Part shown: in pieces, positions 34,077-46,479 of the stretch
Layout: every line of letters begins with the position of its first letter
Position numbering within the stretch: position 1 is the first letter of the stretch
NCBI GenBank assembly: GCA_037157565.1
Contig: JAZHRO010000013.1
Coordinates: 74,517,501 to 74,581,500, forward strand
Direction of reading: 5' to 3'
From: Thalassia testudinum
Lineage: Eukaryota > Streptophyta > Magnoliopsida > Alismatales > Hydrocharitaceae
Length of the DNA stretch: 64,000 bases
Position numbers and translations under genes: made by a program
The notes under the pieces: generated by a model
Databases searched by the model: none
Seen by the model: the letters and a program-made list of their open reading frames with translations, nothing else
What the model was told of the DNA's origin: nothing

Positions 34077-35473
34077 TATACTTGTAAATAAAACTTAATA
34101 CAAGCTAAATGTAAATAGTAACTTATATAATTTAAATGTACATTAATAACTTATATATTTATTATATATAGTTAAATAAGTATTTATAATGTGTTAAACT
34201 ATATATACTGTAATAATATAATATCTATTTATTTACTTATATTATATGTACAAATAGCTAATTAAATACATGTCACCATGTATATGCTGATAATAGTCAC
34301 TGGACATACGTATTTAAGTACTTATTATAAACCAAATTATGCCTATACATTAATTTATTTATCTATTTATTGTAAGTAATTAATTTATTAAGTTAAATAG
34401 GTAAATTATTAAGTTAAAATAAAATAAATTAGCAAATTAAGTTATTGCTAAAGTAATTTATATTGTATACTAGTATATATTAATTTAAAATATTTTCAAC
34501 CTATTTTTAACGTATTTATACTGTATTATAGTATTTATAACTTAATTATGTATATAACCCTTAAAAACATGTATATAAATGTATATAAATTAAAATAAAT
34601 GTTCTAAAATGAATTAAAAATGTATAATAAATACCTTTGTATGTTAATTAACTATTTATAAAGTTAATTGCATCATTAATTTATCAATTTGTACATTAAT
34701 TAAGAAATTAAACCCTAAATTAACGTGTATAAATATCTAACTTCAACTAATTTTTATATATAATTAACTAACATATTATTGTAATTTAACAATATAATCA
34801 GGTAGTGCTATGTAAGGGTTTTACAACCATGTAATTTATTTGTAAATTGGAATTAATTAAGGCCCCCAAATCGAGGGCCAAATCTGGCCTTTCATCACGC
34901 TGCTGCGTGCTTAATCTGATGTTAACTTAGCGTCACATTGGTGGTGTTGGACCTGTTGCTACCGCATAAAAGGAATTCAGTGTAGGCCGCTCAGTTGTCA
35001 CAGCGTCGAGCACTTATAACACCATTACCCTCTCTCAAGTCTGAAATGAGCATATTATTTGGCACGTGGGTTAGGAGCCCGTGTGCATAGTACTGGGCCT
35101 AGTGGGCCTGAAATGGGCTAGAAAGAATGCATTAAAATATACAATAACAAAATTAGAACCGGGTCTAGTAGTGGTCTAGTCTCACCCTTAGGGGTGCTAT
35201 GTATCTCATAAAAAACTCGATTCACCCATATAAAACTCAAAATTTTTGTTAAGTGAACAGTAAAAACTCTAAGTGTTGGAACAGTGTGAGTGCAAGCCTG
35301 TGAACAGCTAAATGTTGGAGAGAAGGGAGAGGAGAGCCTAAAAGTTTCTAAGTGTTGGTTAGTGTTGAGTGTGTCTTGTATGGTTGTGTGTGTGTGTTGC
35401 GTGTATTGTATATATGCGTATACTATGTATATGTATATATATGTCAATACATGATATATGCATATGTATTATA
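34077..35473. other. AT-rich intergenic DNA
   Basis: 34077-34860 is very AT-rich with many short TATATA and TTAATTAA-type words. 34860-35370 is more mixed. 35370-35473 is TGTG/TATA simple sequence that formed the insertion target of element I. No gene seen. Confidence 0.5.
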
Positions 35474-35478
35474 CATAT
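35474..35478. repeat. Target site duplication of element I, left copy
   Basis: CATAT, repeated at 46384-46388. Confidence 0.85.
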
Positions 35479-36848
35479 TGACGTGGTTCGTGCGTGTGTG
35501 TTTAGAAGTGCAGTTATAGTTTGCACTTACGATGTCGGTTTTAAAGTAAAGAAACAGATGTGAGTCCGAGTGTCGGTCTCAGGGAGGCGTGAAAATCGGA
35601 TTTTTCTTGTCACTTATTGTCACGAAAATCACGGGGTTTTGCTTGCGAAAAGGCGCGGGTGAAAAGCGAGAGAGAGATTAGGGTTAGAGTTGTTTCATTT
35701 GTAACATGCAATTTAAATAGAAAATAGAGCAAGCAACTGAATAGAAAACAACTTCATTAATCATGCAGCTTTAGTTCATGAATTACAACATTAGATACAT
35801 GCTTAAACATAAGTAAAGTAAAGCTTAAAAGAAGGGAAGAAAGAGAGAGAGAGGGAGGGCGGCGAGGCAGCCACAGTAATGGAGAGGGCTCCGTCGGCGG
35901 CTCGTCGTCTCTGGCGATTACAAAAGAGTTTAAAGGTAGCTAGGAGATGGGTAGAGTATTGCAAGTGGAGTGAATGCCTTGAATAGGTGATTGGAAGGGG
36001 TTTAAATAAAGAGAAGGGCTTTTCAAATGAAGAACGTCGCTAAAACCTTTCCCAAAATGTCGATGAAGACCCCTGCCCGCTGATGGCTCGCCCGCAGCCG
36101 TGCTTCCTCGCGCCTGATCCGTGTGCACGTGCCACGAGCCATCCGATCAAAGATCGGACGGCTGGGATCTCGCGCGAGGCGCTCGCCTGGATCGCGCCCT
36201 TGCGCCCGCGTCATCGTGCACGTCTGGCTAGGGCACATCTGCGGGCGCCACGTCGTGCGATCTCTGCCGTTCGCTGCTGATCGGGTGGCCCAATTTCGAA
36301 TGCGTGCGTCGTCGTCTTCGAATTTCAGCTCCGCGCGGCTCGAACCTGCGTCGTGTGAGCGCGGGCATGCGCTCCAACCGCTATGCTACGCTCGCTACTT
36401 TGTTGTGGCGACCGCGGGCGTGAGCGCGGTTCTCAGCCGTTCGATCGGAGATCGATGGCTGAGATCTGCTCTTCGGATGAAGGTGGAAGCGAGCACGATC
36501 TGGACGTGGTGAGCGGGCACCACATGGCACGTCGTGGGCCGTTGATCATCAGATCAACGGTTAGAACTTCTTGGGCCCATTGTGGGAGCTCCGGATGTCG
36601 GATTTGGCCGATTTCAAGTCCGTTGGACTCTATTTGTTGTTCTGAATCCATCCGTGCGGTCTGATTGCTCATCTGAGGCTTGCTTTGACAAGTTCTCATA
36701 CAAATGGCCATTAATACTGTTTTATAAGCAATCTTGACATATGATGCATGCAATGTTCCCATTCTACTTATGTTGTGTTATTTGTGCCTTTTATTCTTAA
36801 GATGGGCCCTATTTAACAGAATTATCACCTCAAGATGCAGTGTTATCA
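35479..36848 (-). repeat. 3' LTR of element I
   Basis: 1370 bp. Plus-strand edges are TGACGTGG and GTTATCA. It is homologous along its whole length to 44988-46383. The largest visible difference is the missing 'caggggttttagtgacatc' segment present in the other LTR near 45545. It carries the tRNA-like boxes at 36337-36388. Confidence 0.95.
36337..36388 (-). ncRNA. tRNA-like A/B box pair in the I 3' LTR
   Basis: On the minus strand TAGCATAGCGG (A-box-like) precedes AGGTTCGAGCC (B box, near consensus GGTTCGANTCC) with tRNA-like spacing. This is a Pol III promoter relic or SINE-like head rather than a working tRNA. Confidence 0.5.
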
Positions 36849-36860
36849 TACCCCCATGCT
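36849..36860 (-). promoter_or_regulatory. 3' polypurine tract of element I
   Basis: The minus strand reads AGCATGGGGGTA directly before the LTR start TGATAACAC. Confidence 0.8.
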
Positions 36861-38164
36861 TACTCCTTACTAGTCCCTAGCAAGGTTTATTCTAACATTT
36901 ATTTTCTGTCAGAATTTAAGAAGTAATTACTTAAACACTTCGACACTTGTCAATAGGAGGAAATATACTAATATCTTAATCTACAAAAACTAAGCAGCGC
37001 CTGAGTGTCTGCCAAAATACAAATCGCCTGAATCCTTGCTTTCATGTATGTAAATATACATATGTATATATATATTTTTTTTTAGATTTTTTTTTTTGGA
37101 ATTCAGAGTGGGTTGGTAACTTTTTATGGCTACCCAACCCACCCAAAACTCGGACAAAACTCTAAGTGCTAAGCATCTTGGTGTGAAGATCGTGATAGAC
37201 TCACTCAACGGTAATTCAGACAGACTTCGGGTTTCTATACCCCTAGGTGACCGGAAGAGGAAGTATTTTGACTGAAGGTGTATTTGTTCGATTGGTAGCT
37301 TTCTCCCTACGTTTGTTTTAATTGGGGTCAACAAAAGGATTTTTCCAGTGTACATCTCCCCGGCTTGTACTACTTCCCCGCTTCTTCCTTAAGTGTTTTG
37401 GTTCTTTTTGTGCAATTACTGAGCTGGGCTTTAGGCAACCGACCAATGGGCTGTTGCCCACGATCACTTGTCAGCCATACTCGTGCGGTGAAGTGTGGTT
37501 TGTAGGTGGCTTCCCTGATCTCAAATGTACCTAGAGGCAATAAAGAAAAAGTGGTCCCGTGGCTAGGCTCTAGGCAACCTGCTAATGGGCTGTTACCCAT
37601 GACAACTTGCCAGCCATACCACCCTAGAGAGTTCATTAGCTACCCAATTTCTTTCAAAATCTCCGAGGAGTGAGTCTGTGCGAAAATGTGTGCAGATGCT
37701 TAGAGTCAAAGTTTTTCTGAGTTAGAGGGTGAGTTGATAAGTCGTATTCTTATCACCTTATTTAGTTGGTGGATTAGAATAGTTTAAGGTTGCAAGGATT
37801 CGAAGCTAAATCCATATTTTAACGGACACCAGGGCTGATTAAGCCTGAAGGCCTGAAAAGTCTAAGTGTTTAAGTTCTTTTTGTATTATTTCCCACTATT
37901 GACAAGTTCCTAATGCCTAAGTTTCTTCCTAAATTCAATTTTTTTTTTTTGATTCAGACTGATTAAATGAACTCAAGATCATGCAATTTACCACCCTCCC
38001 CCATGCTTAAGTTGGACAATGTCCTCATTGGCAAATACATGGATGCAACAGGGGTTCAAAAAGATATTACCTGAGTGACGTAAAATACCGGATTAGTTTG
38101 AATCCTTTGGGTTGCCTCCCAGAAAGCGCTGAGTTTAATGCCTCTAGCTGGGCGGTGCTTCGTG
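36861..38164 (-). other. 3' UTR of element I
   Basis: Non-coding. It carries two 55-bp repeats (37424-37478 and 37563-37618) like those of element F. At its 5' end is an internal GGGGGAGGGTGG purine tract with GAGGACATTG just before it (37991-38034). No env ORF is seen. Confidence 0.75.
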
Positions 38165-39886
38165 TCATCCCTCAATGAGGGTGACACTCTCCTTTGGGGG
38201 AACCTGGGCTAGGAAATGTTTCAATCTTTGACTATTAACTGTAAAAGTGTGCCCAGTATTCGGATCAGCGATTTCAACCGCCCCATTAGAGTGAGGCTTA
38301 ACCACCTGAAATGGTCCTGTCCATTTGGACCTGAGTTTCCCCGGAAAGAGTTTTAGGCGGGCATCGAACAGCCAGACATGCTGGTTAGGCTCAAAGGTCT
38401 TTCTATGGATGAGTCGGTCGTGGACTGCTTTCATTTTCTCCTTATGCAGTTGACTATTCTCAAAGGCGTCCCGACGAATTTCTTCGAGCTCAGAGAGTTG
38501 GAGCGCCCTCTGCGTACCGGCTAATTGGGAATCCATGTTACATTGCTTGACAGCCCAATAAGCCCAGTGTTCCAATTCAACAGGAAGATGGCAGGCCTTG
38601 CTAAAGACCAGGTGATAAGGTGACATGCCTATCAGGGTCTTGAAAGCGATCCTGTATGCCCACAGGGCATCATCTAGTCGTGTGAACCAGTCTTTCCTGT
38701 CAGGTCTCACAGTCTTTTGTAAAATGTTCTTGATTTGTCTATTTGAGACCTCGGTCTGCCCATTTGTTTGCGGATGATACGGGGTAGCAATGCGGTGGTT
38801 AACCCCGTATTTTCTAAGCAGGGCACGGAATTGGGAGTGAATAAAATGGCTTCCACCATCATTGATCATGGCCTTTGGTATTCCAAACCGGGAAAAGATG
38901 TTCTGTTTAACAAACTCCATGACAGTCCTATGATCGCATCGACGGGTGGCGACGGCTTCAATCCATTTAGAAACATAGTCTACCGAGACTAGGATATACT
39001 CAAAGTCATCGGATGGTGGAAAGGGGCCCATAAAATCGATACCCCAAACATCAAAGATTTTGACAATCAAGATGGGCTGGAGGGGCATCATATCTTTTCT
39101 GGTCATGGTCCCCGATGTTTGGCAGCGTGAGCAAGTCTTGGCAAAGTTGTGTGCATCCTTAAATAGGGAAGGCCAGTAAAATCCAGACTGCAGAACCTTC
39201 GCAGTCGTTTTTTTTCCAGAGAAGTGGCCACCACAAGCTTGGTCATGACAGAAAGAAAGCACACTCTGAACTTCGTTCTCGGGGATACACCTCCTGATGA
39301 TCTGGTCGGCACAGAGGCGAAACAGCATGGGATCATCCCAGAAATAGTGCTTGGCCTCAGCCAAGAACCTCTCCCGTTGCTGTCTGGACCAGCTGTGCGG
39401 GGTTTGTCCTACAACTAGGTAGTTGACATAGTCAGCATACCAAGGCAGTCTCTTGTCTTGCACAGCCAGAATGTGTTCACCAGGGAAGGTGTCAGATAAA
39501 GGCAGGGAGGGTCCAATGTGGTCTAGGTGAAGTCTAGACAAGTGGTCAGCCATCACATTCTTTGATCCGGCCTTGTCGCGAATTTCCAGGTTAAATTCTT
39601 GCAAGAGTAGGATCCATCTGATGAGCCTAGGCTTTGCATCCTTCTTAGCCAACAAGTGCCGGATGGTTGAATGGTCAGTATAGATGGTCACGTGGGATCC
39701 CAGCAAGTAAGGTCGGAACTTCTCAAGTCCGAAGACTACAGCGAGTAATTCTTTCTCTGTGACCGTATAATTTCGTTGGGCCTTGTCCAATGTTTTGCTC
39801 GCGTAGTAGATCACCACGGGTTTCTTGTCTTGTCTTTGTCCCAGGACAACGCCTATGGCAAAATCTGATGCATCACACAATCTCAA
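38165..39886 (-). CDS. Element I RNase H and integrase (open 573-codon part of pol)
   Basis: The frame carries RNase H at about residues 1-120, with Asp5, Glu45 and Asp71 as catalytic residues and ADHLSRL near 113-119. The integrase zinc domain has His214, His221, Cys252 and Cys255. The integrase core has Asp284, Asp343 and Glu379, with exactly 35 residues between the last two as required. A C-terminal domain has [10 protein letters not shown] and KWTGPF near 506-526 and ends [14 protein letters not shown]. No chromodomain follows, which fits the Athila lineage. The stated start is only the first Met of the open stretch. In life it was part of a Gag-Pol polyprotein whose upstream part (RT) is broken, so no product is expected although this segment looks intact. 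Confidence 0.9.
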   Translation of the reverse strand: MRLCDASDFAIGVVLGQRQDKKPVVIYYASKTLDKAQRNYTVTEKELLAVVFGLEKFRPYLLGSHVTIYTDHSTIRHLLAKKDAKPRLIRWILLLQEFNLEIRDKAGSKNVMADHLSRLHLDHIGPSLPLSDTFPGEHILAVQDKRLPWYADYVNYLVVGQTPHSWSRQQRERFLAEAKHYFWDDPMLFRLCADQIIRRCIPENEVQSVLSFCHDQACGGHFSGKKTTAKVLQSGFYWPSLFKDAHNFAKTCSRCQTSGTMTRKDMMPLQPILIVKIFDVWGIDFMGPFPPSDDFEYILVSVDYVSKWIEAVATRRCDHRTVMEFVKQNIFSRFGIPKAMINDGGSHFIHSQFRALLRKYGVNHRIATPYHPQTNGQTEVSNRQIKNILQKTVRPDRKDWFTRLDDALWAYRIAFKTLIGMSPYHLVFSKACHLPVELEHWAYWAVKQCNMDSQLAGTQRALQLSELEEIRRDAFENSQLHKEKMKAVHDRLIHRKTFEPNQHVWLFDARLKLFPGKLRSKWTGPFQVVKPHSNGAVEIADPNTGHTFTVNSQRLKHFLAQVPPKESVTLIEG

Positions 39887-40987
39887 AGTTCTCGGACCAA
39901 TCCAGGGGCTGAAGTACAGGGGTTGTGGAGACTAAGTCTCGGAGGGTGTGATAAGCTTGGATGCAATCAGAGGACATGTGGAATATGACGTCATTGTCCA
40001 GAAGGTCGGTTAAGGGTTTGGAAAGCTTGGAGAAGTTTTTAATGAACCTTCGGTAGAAACCAACGTGTCCCAGGAATGAGCGAATCTGCCGGACCGAGCT
40101 AGGCGAAGGGAGTTTGGAAATCAAATCAACCTTAGCCCGATCTACCTCAATGCCCCTATGCGATATGATGTGACCGAGGACGTACCTTCTTGAACCATAA
40201 AATGGCTCTTTTCCCAACTTAACACCAGATTAATCTTGATACATCGTTTCAGGATTTTCTCCAAGTTGCTCAGATAGTGGTCGAATGAATTCCCAAATAC
40301 AGAGAAATCATCCATAAAGACCTCTAATTATTCACCCACCATTTCTGAAAAAATGGCTAGCATGCAACGTTGGAAGGTAGCAGGTGCATTGCATAACCCG
40401 AACGACATTCGACGGAATGCAAACGTGCCGTACGGGCAAGTTAATGTGGTCTTTTCTTGATCTTCCGAAGCAATTGTGACTTGGTTAAATCCTGAATATC
40501 CATCCAGGAAGCAAAAATACTTTTGCCCTGCCAATCTTTCAAGGATCTGGTCAATGAATGGCAAGGGGAAATGATCCTTCTTAGTGGCTTCATTGAGCTT
40601 CCTATAATCAATACACACCCGCCATGCAGTGGTGGTGCGGGTGGGGATGGATTCGCCATGATCATTGGTGACAACGGTGAGCCCAGCTTTCTTTGGAACC
40701 ACTTGAGTGGGGCTCACCCAGGGGCTATCGGAGATAGGATAGATGATGTCGGCGTCAAGCCACTTGATAATTTCTTTCTTAACGACCTCCCGTATGTTTG
40801 GGTTTAAACATCTTTGCATCTGGCGAGAGGGTCGTGCCTCGTCTTCCAGGTAAATCTTATGGGTGCAATAGGTGGGGCTAATTCCTCTCAAGTTAGAAAT
40901 GGTCCAACCAATGGCGGCCCGATGTTCTAAAAGGGTCGCGGTCAACCTGAGTTCCTGATCCTTGGTTAAATGAGAATTAATAATCAC
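39873..40987 (-). pseudogene. Element I reverse transcriptase, broken by stop and frameshift
   Basis: The piece at 40328-40987 holds the N-terminal half (KKEIIKWLDADIIYPISDS, the FLDGYSGFNQ block, RRMSFGLCNAPATFQRC) and ends in a stop at the position of the Phe in GEFLEVFMDD. The catalytic FMDDFSVFG box follows in the same frame just after the stop and is intact. A further frameshift near 40190-40215 leads to the thumb and connection piece (39873-40217, SFLGHVGFYRRFIKNFSK). That piece runs into the RNase H frame with a one-residue shift. Confidence 0.9.
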
Positions 40988-42187
40988 AGGGAAGGTCTAG
41001 TCAGGTCCCAGGAAGACATACTTGAGATTCTCGGGTAGTGGCTTAAATTCGGGTGCGGGTGGAACAACGGTTGACGGAAAAGGGAAAGGCGGGAGTTGAT
41101 CAACATCAATTTCCTCAAATGGTGTTGTTTGATGGTAATCAGCCTTACAGAAGTCCACGGGTAGCGATGGTGACGAGTCAGAACAGTCGTTACAGGCTTG
41201 GTGGTCAGAGACAGAACTAAGGGTGAGGCATTCCTCGACTAGAGTTTCCACGGGATCATGTTCCTCAACACAATCGCAATCAAAAGACTTTGTTGCCCGG
41301 AAGATATCCAATTACATTTTCTTGTATCCGAAGGTGATTTCCATACATCTCGTGTCACAATCAATGTTTGCCTTAGCCGCAGCTAAGAAAGGTTTGCTTA
41401 AGATTATGGGCACGTTATGTAATTTTTCAGGGACTTCCATGTCGAGCACCAAGAAGTCGACCGGGAAATAGAAGTCCTTGACCCGCACAATCACGTCCTC
41501 GACAACCCCCTTCGGGGTCTTCACAGATCTATCAGCCAGCTAGATGGTGACAGGTGTGGATGTCAACTCTCTAAAACCAAATTGGTGGTACAGGGTTGTT
41601 GGAATCAGATTGATAGAAGCACCTAAGTCCAGGAGCTCTTTATCAAATGTCATGTCCCCGATATTGCAGGAAATCAGGGGTGCTCCTGGGTCAGTTCGCT
41701 TGAGCGGAAGGTTGCTTGATATTACGGAACTTGCTTGTTTGGAGAGCACAACCTTCCTAGGTGCTTGAGGTCTTGGCTTACGTTTGGGTGTACAGGCATC
41801 CTTTAAAAACTTGGCATAAGCCGGGATGTCCTTAACGGCTTTGAGGAGCGGAATATTAATCTGTACTTGCTTAAAGATCTCCAAAAGCTCCTTAGCTTCC
41901 ACAACATTTTTCTTCTTCTTGATTGTCTTCAAGGCCTCAGGGTAGGGTGTCTGAACATGGATCGGGTCTATTTCTGGGTCCTTGGATTTTTCTGGTACCT
42001 CTTCTGTGCAGGGTATTTCAGTGGGTGAAGCCTCGGGGAGAGTCGGCCAGTTGGGATCCTGGGTTTTGGTGCCGCTTCTCAAGGTCACCGCATTCGCAGA
42101 GGCATTGGGACCATGGGTTGATCCTTGAAAAGACGAGGACGAAGAAGCACCAAACCCAAGGGGTGTTTGTGGGGCTGGCTGGATCAT
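40988..42187 (-). pseudogene. Element I gag tail and protease, broken
   Basis: 41540-42187 is open and carries the end of gag, then CTPKRK..., ISCNIGDMTFDKELL and the protease active site DLGASINLIP. It ends in TAG directly before LADRS. The next piece (41312-41524) carries DFYFPVDFLVLDME and PIIL.KPFLA. 40997-41311 is an acidic and Pro-rich linker to RT. The TAG is at the same codon as in element J; element A has CAG there. Confidence 0.85.
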
Positions 42188-43780
42188 GTGAGCCTACCCG
42201 GAATTGCCCTGGAACCCTTGCGAAGTGTGGCCTCTGTTAATTATGTTTTGCGGGTTCAGTTGTGGCTGGGAAGGTAGGGATCCTTGTTGTTTACAGTCCA
42301 ATAGTTGGCTTAACTGTCCCTTTACTAAGGCCATTTCCTCCTAATGTTTCTGGTTCATTTCGGCCATCATCTTTATTAGAGTGTCCATTTGGTTCTGTGG
42401 GGGAGGGGCCGCCCTATTTTGATTATATGGGGGTCTAACTGGTGGTCCTTGCTGATAGGGGGCAAGTTTGGCTGTTGATTTGGCTTGGGCTGGTTTTGGA
42501 ATTGCGGTGGTTTCTAGTTCGTCCAACCAAAGTTGGGGTGATTATGCCAGCTAGTGTTGTAAGTGTTGGAGAAAGGGTCAAGTTTAGCATAACCTTGGAC
42601 AGCTTGCACATCTTCAAGGAAAGTAGATGTCGATGGGGAGGGAAGAGAGTAATCAAGGGTTGAGGGAGCAAAGGTCCCTCCCTGGAACGTGGTCAGGGGT
42701 TGTTCCAGGTTCAGTTGGCTTAAGGGTTGAACCAGGTCAACATTATGTGCTCCCTTTACTAGGGAGAAGGTCTGTAACGGGTTCCTGGTCTGGTTCAGTA
42801 GCTCATCAATCTTTTTGTCCACCAATTCCACTCGATCTAGTTTCTTGGTAATGATGTCCATGTCAACCATTCCAGAATTTGCTTGTACCTCATAAATCCC
42901 GCCACGGGGTTGACTGAATTAGTTAAACTGGGTCATGGAGGCATTGTTGAGCGAATTTTCGCTCATAGACTCAAAAAACTCAAACGTGCTCTCCTCATCC
43001 TTGTTTAGGAAGTTCCCCCCGCATGAGGCATCGACGAAGTTTCGTAGGTTGCTGTCCAGACCATGGTAGAAAATCTGGGCCAATTGCCACCTTGGTACTT
43101 CGTGGTGTGGGCATTTCCTCAAGAGTTCATTAGATCTTTCCTACGCCTCATGGAACTGTTCCCCACCTTGGAGTGTGAAGGTAGTAATAGCTCTTCTGAA
43201 GGCATTAGTCTTTCCTATGGGGAAGAATTTCTTTATAAATGCATGCCTCAGTTCTTCCCAGGTGGTGATGGGTCTACCTAGGGTTCTAAGCCAGTGAGAA
43301 GCCTTGTCTCTTAACGAGAAGGGAAACATCTCAATTAGAACAATGTCAAGGCTAATGTTCCCAGGTTTCACAATTCGTGCTATCCGGTCGAGATCCTCTA
43401 GGTGCTGGAAGGGGTCCTCATTGAGCTTTCATGGAAGTGGCTCTGGATCAGACTAAGGACATTTGGTTTTAGCTCAAAATCATCTCCCCCTTCGGGGATC
43501 CTAAGGTGTGGCTCGACTTTAATAGCGGAGGGATTGTAGAAATCGCGAAGGGGCTTCAGTTGATCCTGGAATGGTGGTAAATCAGGTGGTGGTTGCCCTT
43601 GTGGGCCTTGGAAAGGTGGTGGTGGTTGCCCTTGTGGGTTATGTAACCGGTGTATGGCTTGCATGATGGTGTTGATCTGTTGTTGCTGAAGTTGATGGTT
43701 TACATTAATCTGAGCTTGGATGATGGCCATTGTGTCTGGTGGGGGTTGGTCCTCACCTCATCTACCCTAGGTTCAGCCAT
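42188..43780 (-). pseudogene. Element I gag, broken
   Basis: The start is taken at the ATG read MAEPRVDE (43780), which matches the intact start in element J. One missing base a few codons later shifts the frame. Pieces at 43398-43730 (a Gln- and Pro-rich N-terminus), 43141-43371 (the capsid block MFPFSLRDKASHWLRTL, IKKFFPIGKT), 42919-43122 (KCPHHEVPRW, NEFF-type block), 42514-42870 and 42341-42526 lie in several frames. One stop, after FHEA, is TAG where the family has Trp. Confidence 0.85.
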
Positions 43781-44965
43781 GTTTCTAACAGAATCAAGTC
43801 GCCTAGATTCCCGTCCCAAAACAAACAACTCGGGATGCAGTGAGCGTCTCCCATTAATACACTAGAGAAGAACAGGAGGGGATGCGGAGAGCGACAGATG
43901 CGAGAAATGTGTGTTCAATCAAGCAAACAAGCCTAGTCCTTACGGTGTATTTCCTTAGGAGACCTAGAAATCTCAAAAAGGGTGATTAAGTTCGTAAGCA
44001 CTGGACTTCCCTTCTCAAAGCTAATCTGGCCAGGTTGATTACGAGGGGATTGTAGGGAAGGTTCTTCCTTTGGCTTGCTCCGCCGGTTCCATAGGCCCCA
44101 CAACCGCAGTCGTTTGACATTGCCCCGCAGCCTAGTCACCAGATTCTACCAAGGGAATGAAAGCCAAGTGCCCAGCGAAGAAAACCTCGCCTCTCGAGAC
44201 TTAACTCAGTCCTGCCTAGGGTGCGTCTACTCAGTTTTAAAAGGGCTAGGATAGTGCTTGTGCTAGGGTTATGTGATGAGGCGTTGATTGGGGTTGTACC
44301 TCTTAGTTTTCCACTTTCTGTGTATGTGCTTCTATCAAAACATGGTTTTCAAGCAAGGATTTTTTTCAAGATGTGGTCTCTTTTAGTATTTCATCCTTAC
44401 TTTAGTGTCCTTAAGGATTGACGTGTCTTAATGTTTTCAGACAAGTTTCAGTGGGCACGTCAAGTTTTGCACACAATTTGGTGAAAGTAGATTTTCTTTT
44501 ATTGTGTAGAGTCTCTAAAATCCTAATGTACTCATCCTAATGATCAAGCAGCTTCTATTAGATGAGTCATTTTTAGCGTTGAGTGGTGCGACCCAAGTCA
44601 ATCCAAGGTGGCTTCGCAAACACCACTCAGAAAGAGAAAAGAACACTCCAAGAATTTATTCAGAATGTTAGAGTGTACATTTTTTTGCTGGGTGATGTGT
44701 TAAAGATGTGGGTCAGGTAATCATACACCACGCAAATTTTTTTTCAATTTTACAATTTTTTTAGTTTTTCAAGCAAGCAAACAGTCATTAGTGAAGAACT
44801 ACTCACTACCGATCCTTGTTGCGCCTACTCCTTGTTACCGTCATGGGTTGCGCTGCTTCGCCGTCCAAGCGCCGAATTCCTGCAATCATCAAGTAAAAGG
44901 AGACAAGGCGTTAGATGATGTGAGAATGGATGTAAAATGGAAATGACAAAACAAATCTGTTGCCT
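43781..44965 (-). other. Leader of element I
   Basis: Non-coding. The part at 44060-44116 is the block shared with elements F and J. The poly-T and poly-A runs near 44740 look secondary. Confidence 0.6.
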
Positions 44966-44982
44966 CCCCGGCAACGGTGCCA
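44966..44982 (-). promoter_or_regulatory. Primer binding site, tRNA-Asp type (element I)
   Basis: The minus strand reads TGGCACCGTTGCCGGGG, one mismatch from the complement of the plant tRNA-Asp 3' end. Five bases separate it from the LTR. Confidence 0.9.
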
Positions 44983-44987
44983 AAAAC

Positions 44988-46383
44988 TGACGTGGTTCGT
45001 GCGTGTGTGTCTAGAAGTGCCATTATGGTTTACACTTGCAACGTCAGTTTTAAAGTAAAGAAATGGATGTGAGTCCGAGTGTCGGTCTCAGGGAGGCGTG
45101 AAAACTGGATTTTTCTTGTCACTTATTGTCACGAAAATCGCAGGTTTTGCTTGCGAAAAGGCACGGGTGAAAAGTGAGAGAGAGAGAGATTAGGGTTAGA
45201 GTTGTTTCATTTGTAACATGCAATTTAAATAGAAAATAGAGCAAACAACTGAATAGAAAACAACTTCATTAATCATGCAGCTTTAGTTCATGAATTATAA
45301 CATTAGATACATGCTTAAACATAAGTAAAGTAAAGCTTAAAAGAAGGGAAAAAAGAGAGAGAGAGGGAGGGCGGCGAGGCAGCCACAGTGGTGGAGAGGG
45401 CTCCGTCGGCGGCTCGTCATCTCCGGCGATTACAAAAAAACTTAAAGGTAGCTAAGAGAGGGGTAGAGTAGTTGCAAGTGGAGTGAATGCCTTGAATGAG
45501 TGGTTGGAAGGGGTTTAAATAGAGAGAAAGGCTTTCCAAATGAAGCAGGGGTTTTAGTGACATCTGGGACGTCACTAAAACCCTTCCCAAAATGTCGGTG
45601 AAGACCCTTGCCCGCCGGTCGCTCGCCCGCAGCCGTGCTTCCTCGCGCCCGCTCCGCGTGCGCGTGCCACAAGCCGTCCAATCGAAGATCGGACGGCTAG
45701 GATCTCGCGCGAGGCGCTCGCCTGGATCACACCCTTGCACCCATGTCATCGCACGCGTTTGGCAAGGGGTCATCTGCGGGCGCCACGTCGTGCAATCTCT
45801 GTCGTCCATTGCTGATCGGGCAGCCCAATTTCGCCCGCGCGCGTCGTCGTCTTCGAATTTCAGCTCCGCGCGACTCGAACCCGCATCGCGTGAGCGCGGG
45901 CGTGCACTCCAACCGCTGCGCTACGCCCGCTGCCTTGTCGCGGCGACCGCAGGCATGCGCGCGGTTCTCAACCGTTCGATCGGAGATCGACGGTTGAGAT
46001 CTACTCTTCGGATGAAGGTGGAAGTGGGCGCAATTTGGATGCGGTGAGCGGGTGCCACATGGCACGTCGTGGGTCGTTGATCATCAGATCAACGGTCAGA
46101 ACTTCTTGGGCCCATTGTGGGAGCTTCGGATGTCGGATTTGGCCGATTTCGAGTCCATTGGACTCCGTTCGTCGTTCTGAATCCATCCGTGCGATCCGAT
46201 TGCTCATCTGAGGCCTGCTTTGACAAGTGCTCATACAAATAGCCATCAATACTGTTTTATAAGCAATATTGACATATGATGCATGCAATGCGCCCATTCT
46301 ACTTATGTTTTGTTATCTATGCCTTTTATTCTTAAGAAGGGTCTTATTTAACAGAATTATCACCCCAAGATGCAGTGTTATCA
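44988..46383 (-). repeat. 5' LTR of element I
   Basis: 1396 bp with the same termini as the 3' LTR. The minus-strand CTATTTAAACC near 45510-45522 is the likely TATA region. The tRNA-like boxes are at 45872-45923. Confidence 0.95.
45872..45923 (-). ncRNA. tRNA-like A/B box pair in the I 5' LTR
   Basis: The minus strand has TAGCGCAGCGG, an excellent A box, and 41 bases from its start GGGTTCGAGTC, an excellent B box. The flanks can pair only partly (GCGGGC.../...GCGC). It best fits a tRNA-derived (SINE-head-like) segment fixed in the LTR. Confidence 0.55.
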
Positions 46384-46388
46384 CATAT
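46384..46388. repeat. Target site duplication of element I, right copy
   Basis: CATAT. Confidence 0.85.
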
Positions 46389-46445
46389 GTATATGTATAA
46401 TAAATAAATAAATTGTATATATAATGTATATGAGTATTAGTATAA

Positions 46446-46479
<34 letters not shown>

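Larger units (their letters stand above)
35479..46383 (-). mobile_element. Element I: full-length Athila-like Ty3/gypsy retrotransposon
   Basis: A 10.9-kb element with both LTRs, primer site, leader, gag, protease, RT, RNase H, integrase, 3' UTR and polypurine tract in the standard order on the minus strand, bounded by perfect CATAT duplications. The gag, protease and RT frames carry frameshifts and stops. The RNase H plus integrase frame is still open for 573 codons. Nothing resembling an env ORF lies between integrase and the 3' LTR. The LTRs are similar but visibly diverged, so this is not a recent insertion. Confidence 0.95.

Noticed and set aside
35118..35563. ORFs with Ile/Tyr/Cys repeats
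   Set aside because: Translation of TATG and TGTG simple sequence next to the element I insertion site.
36861..38164. env-like third ORF expected in some Athila elements
   Set aside because: No frame over about 120 codons, no signal peptide or membrane segment; region is 3' UTR.
45727..46065. Working tRNA gene suggested by good A and B boxes
   Set aside because: Acceptor, anticodon and T arms do not pair as a cloverleaf, and copies sit inside LTRs; kept only as a tRNA-like relic.
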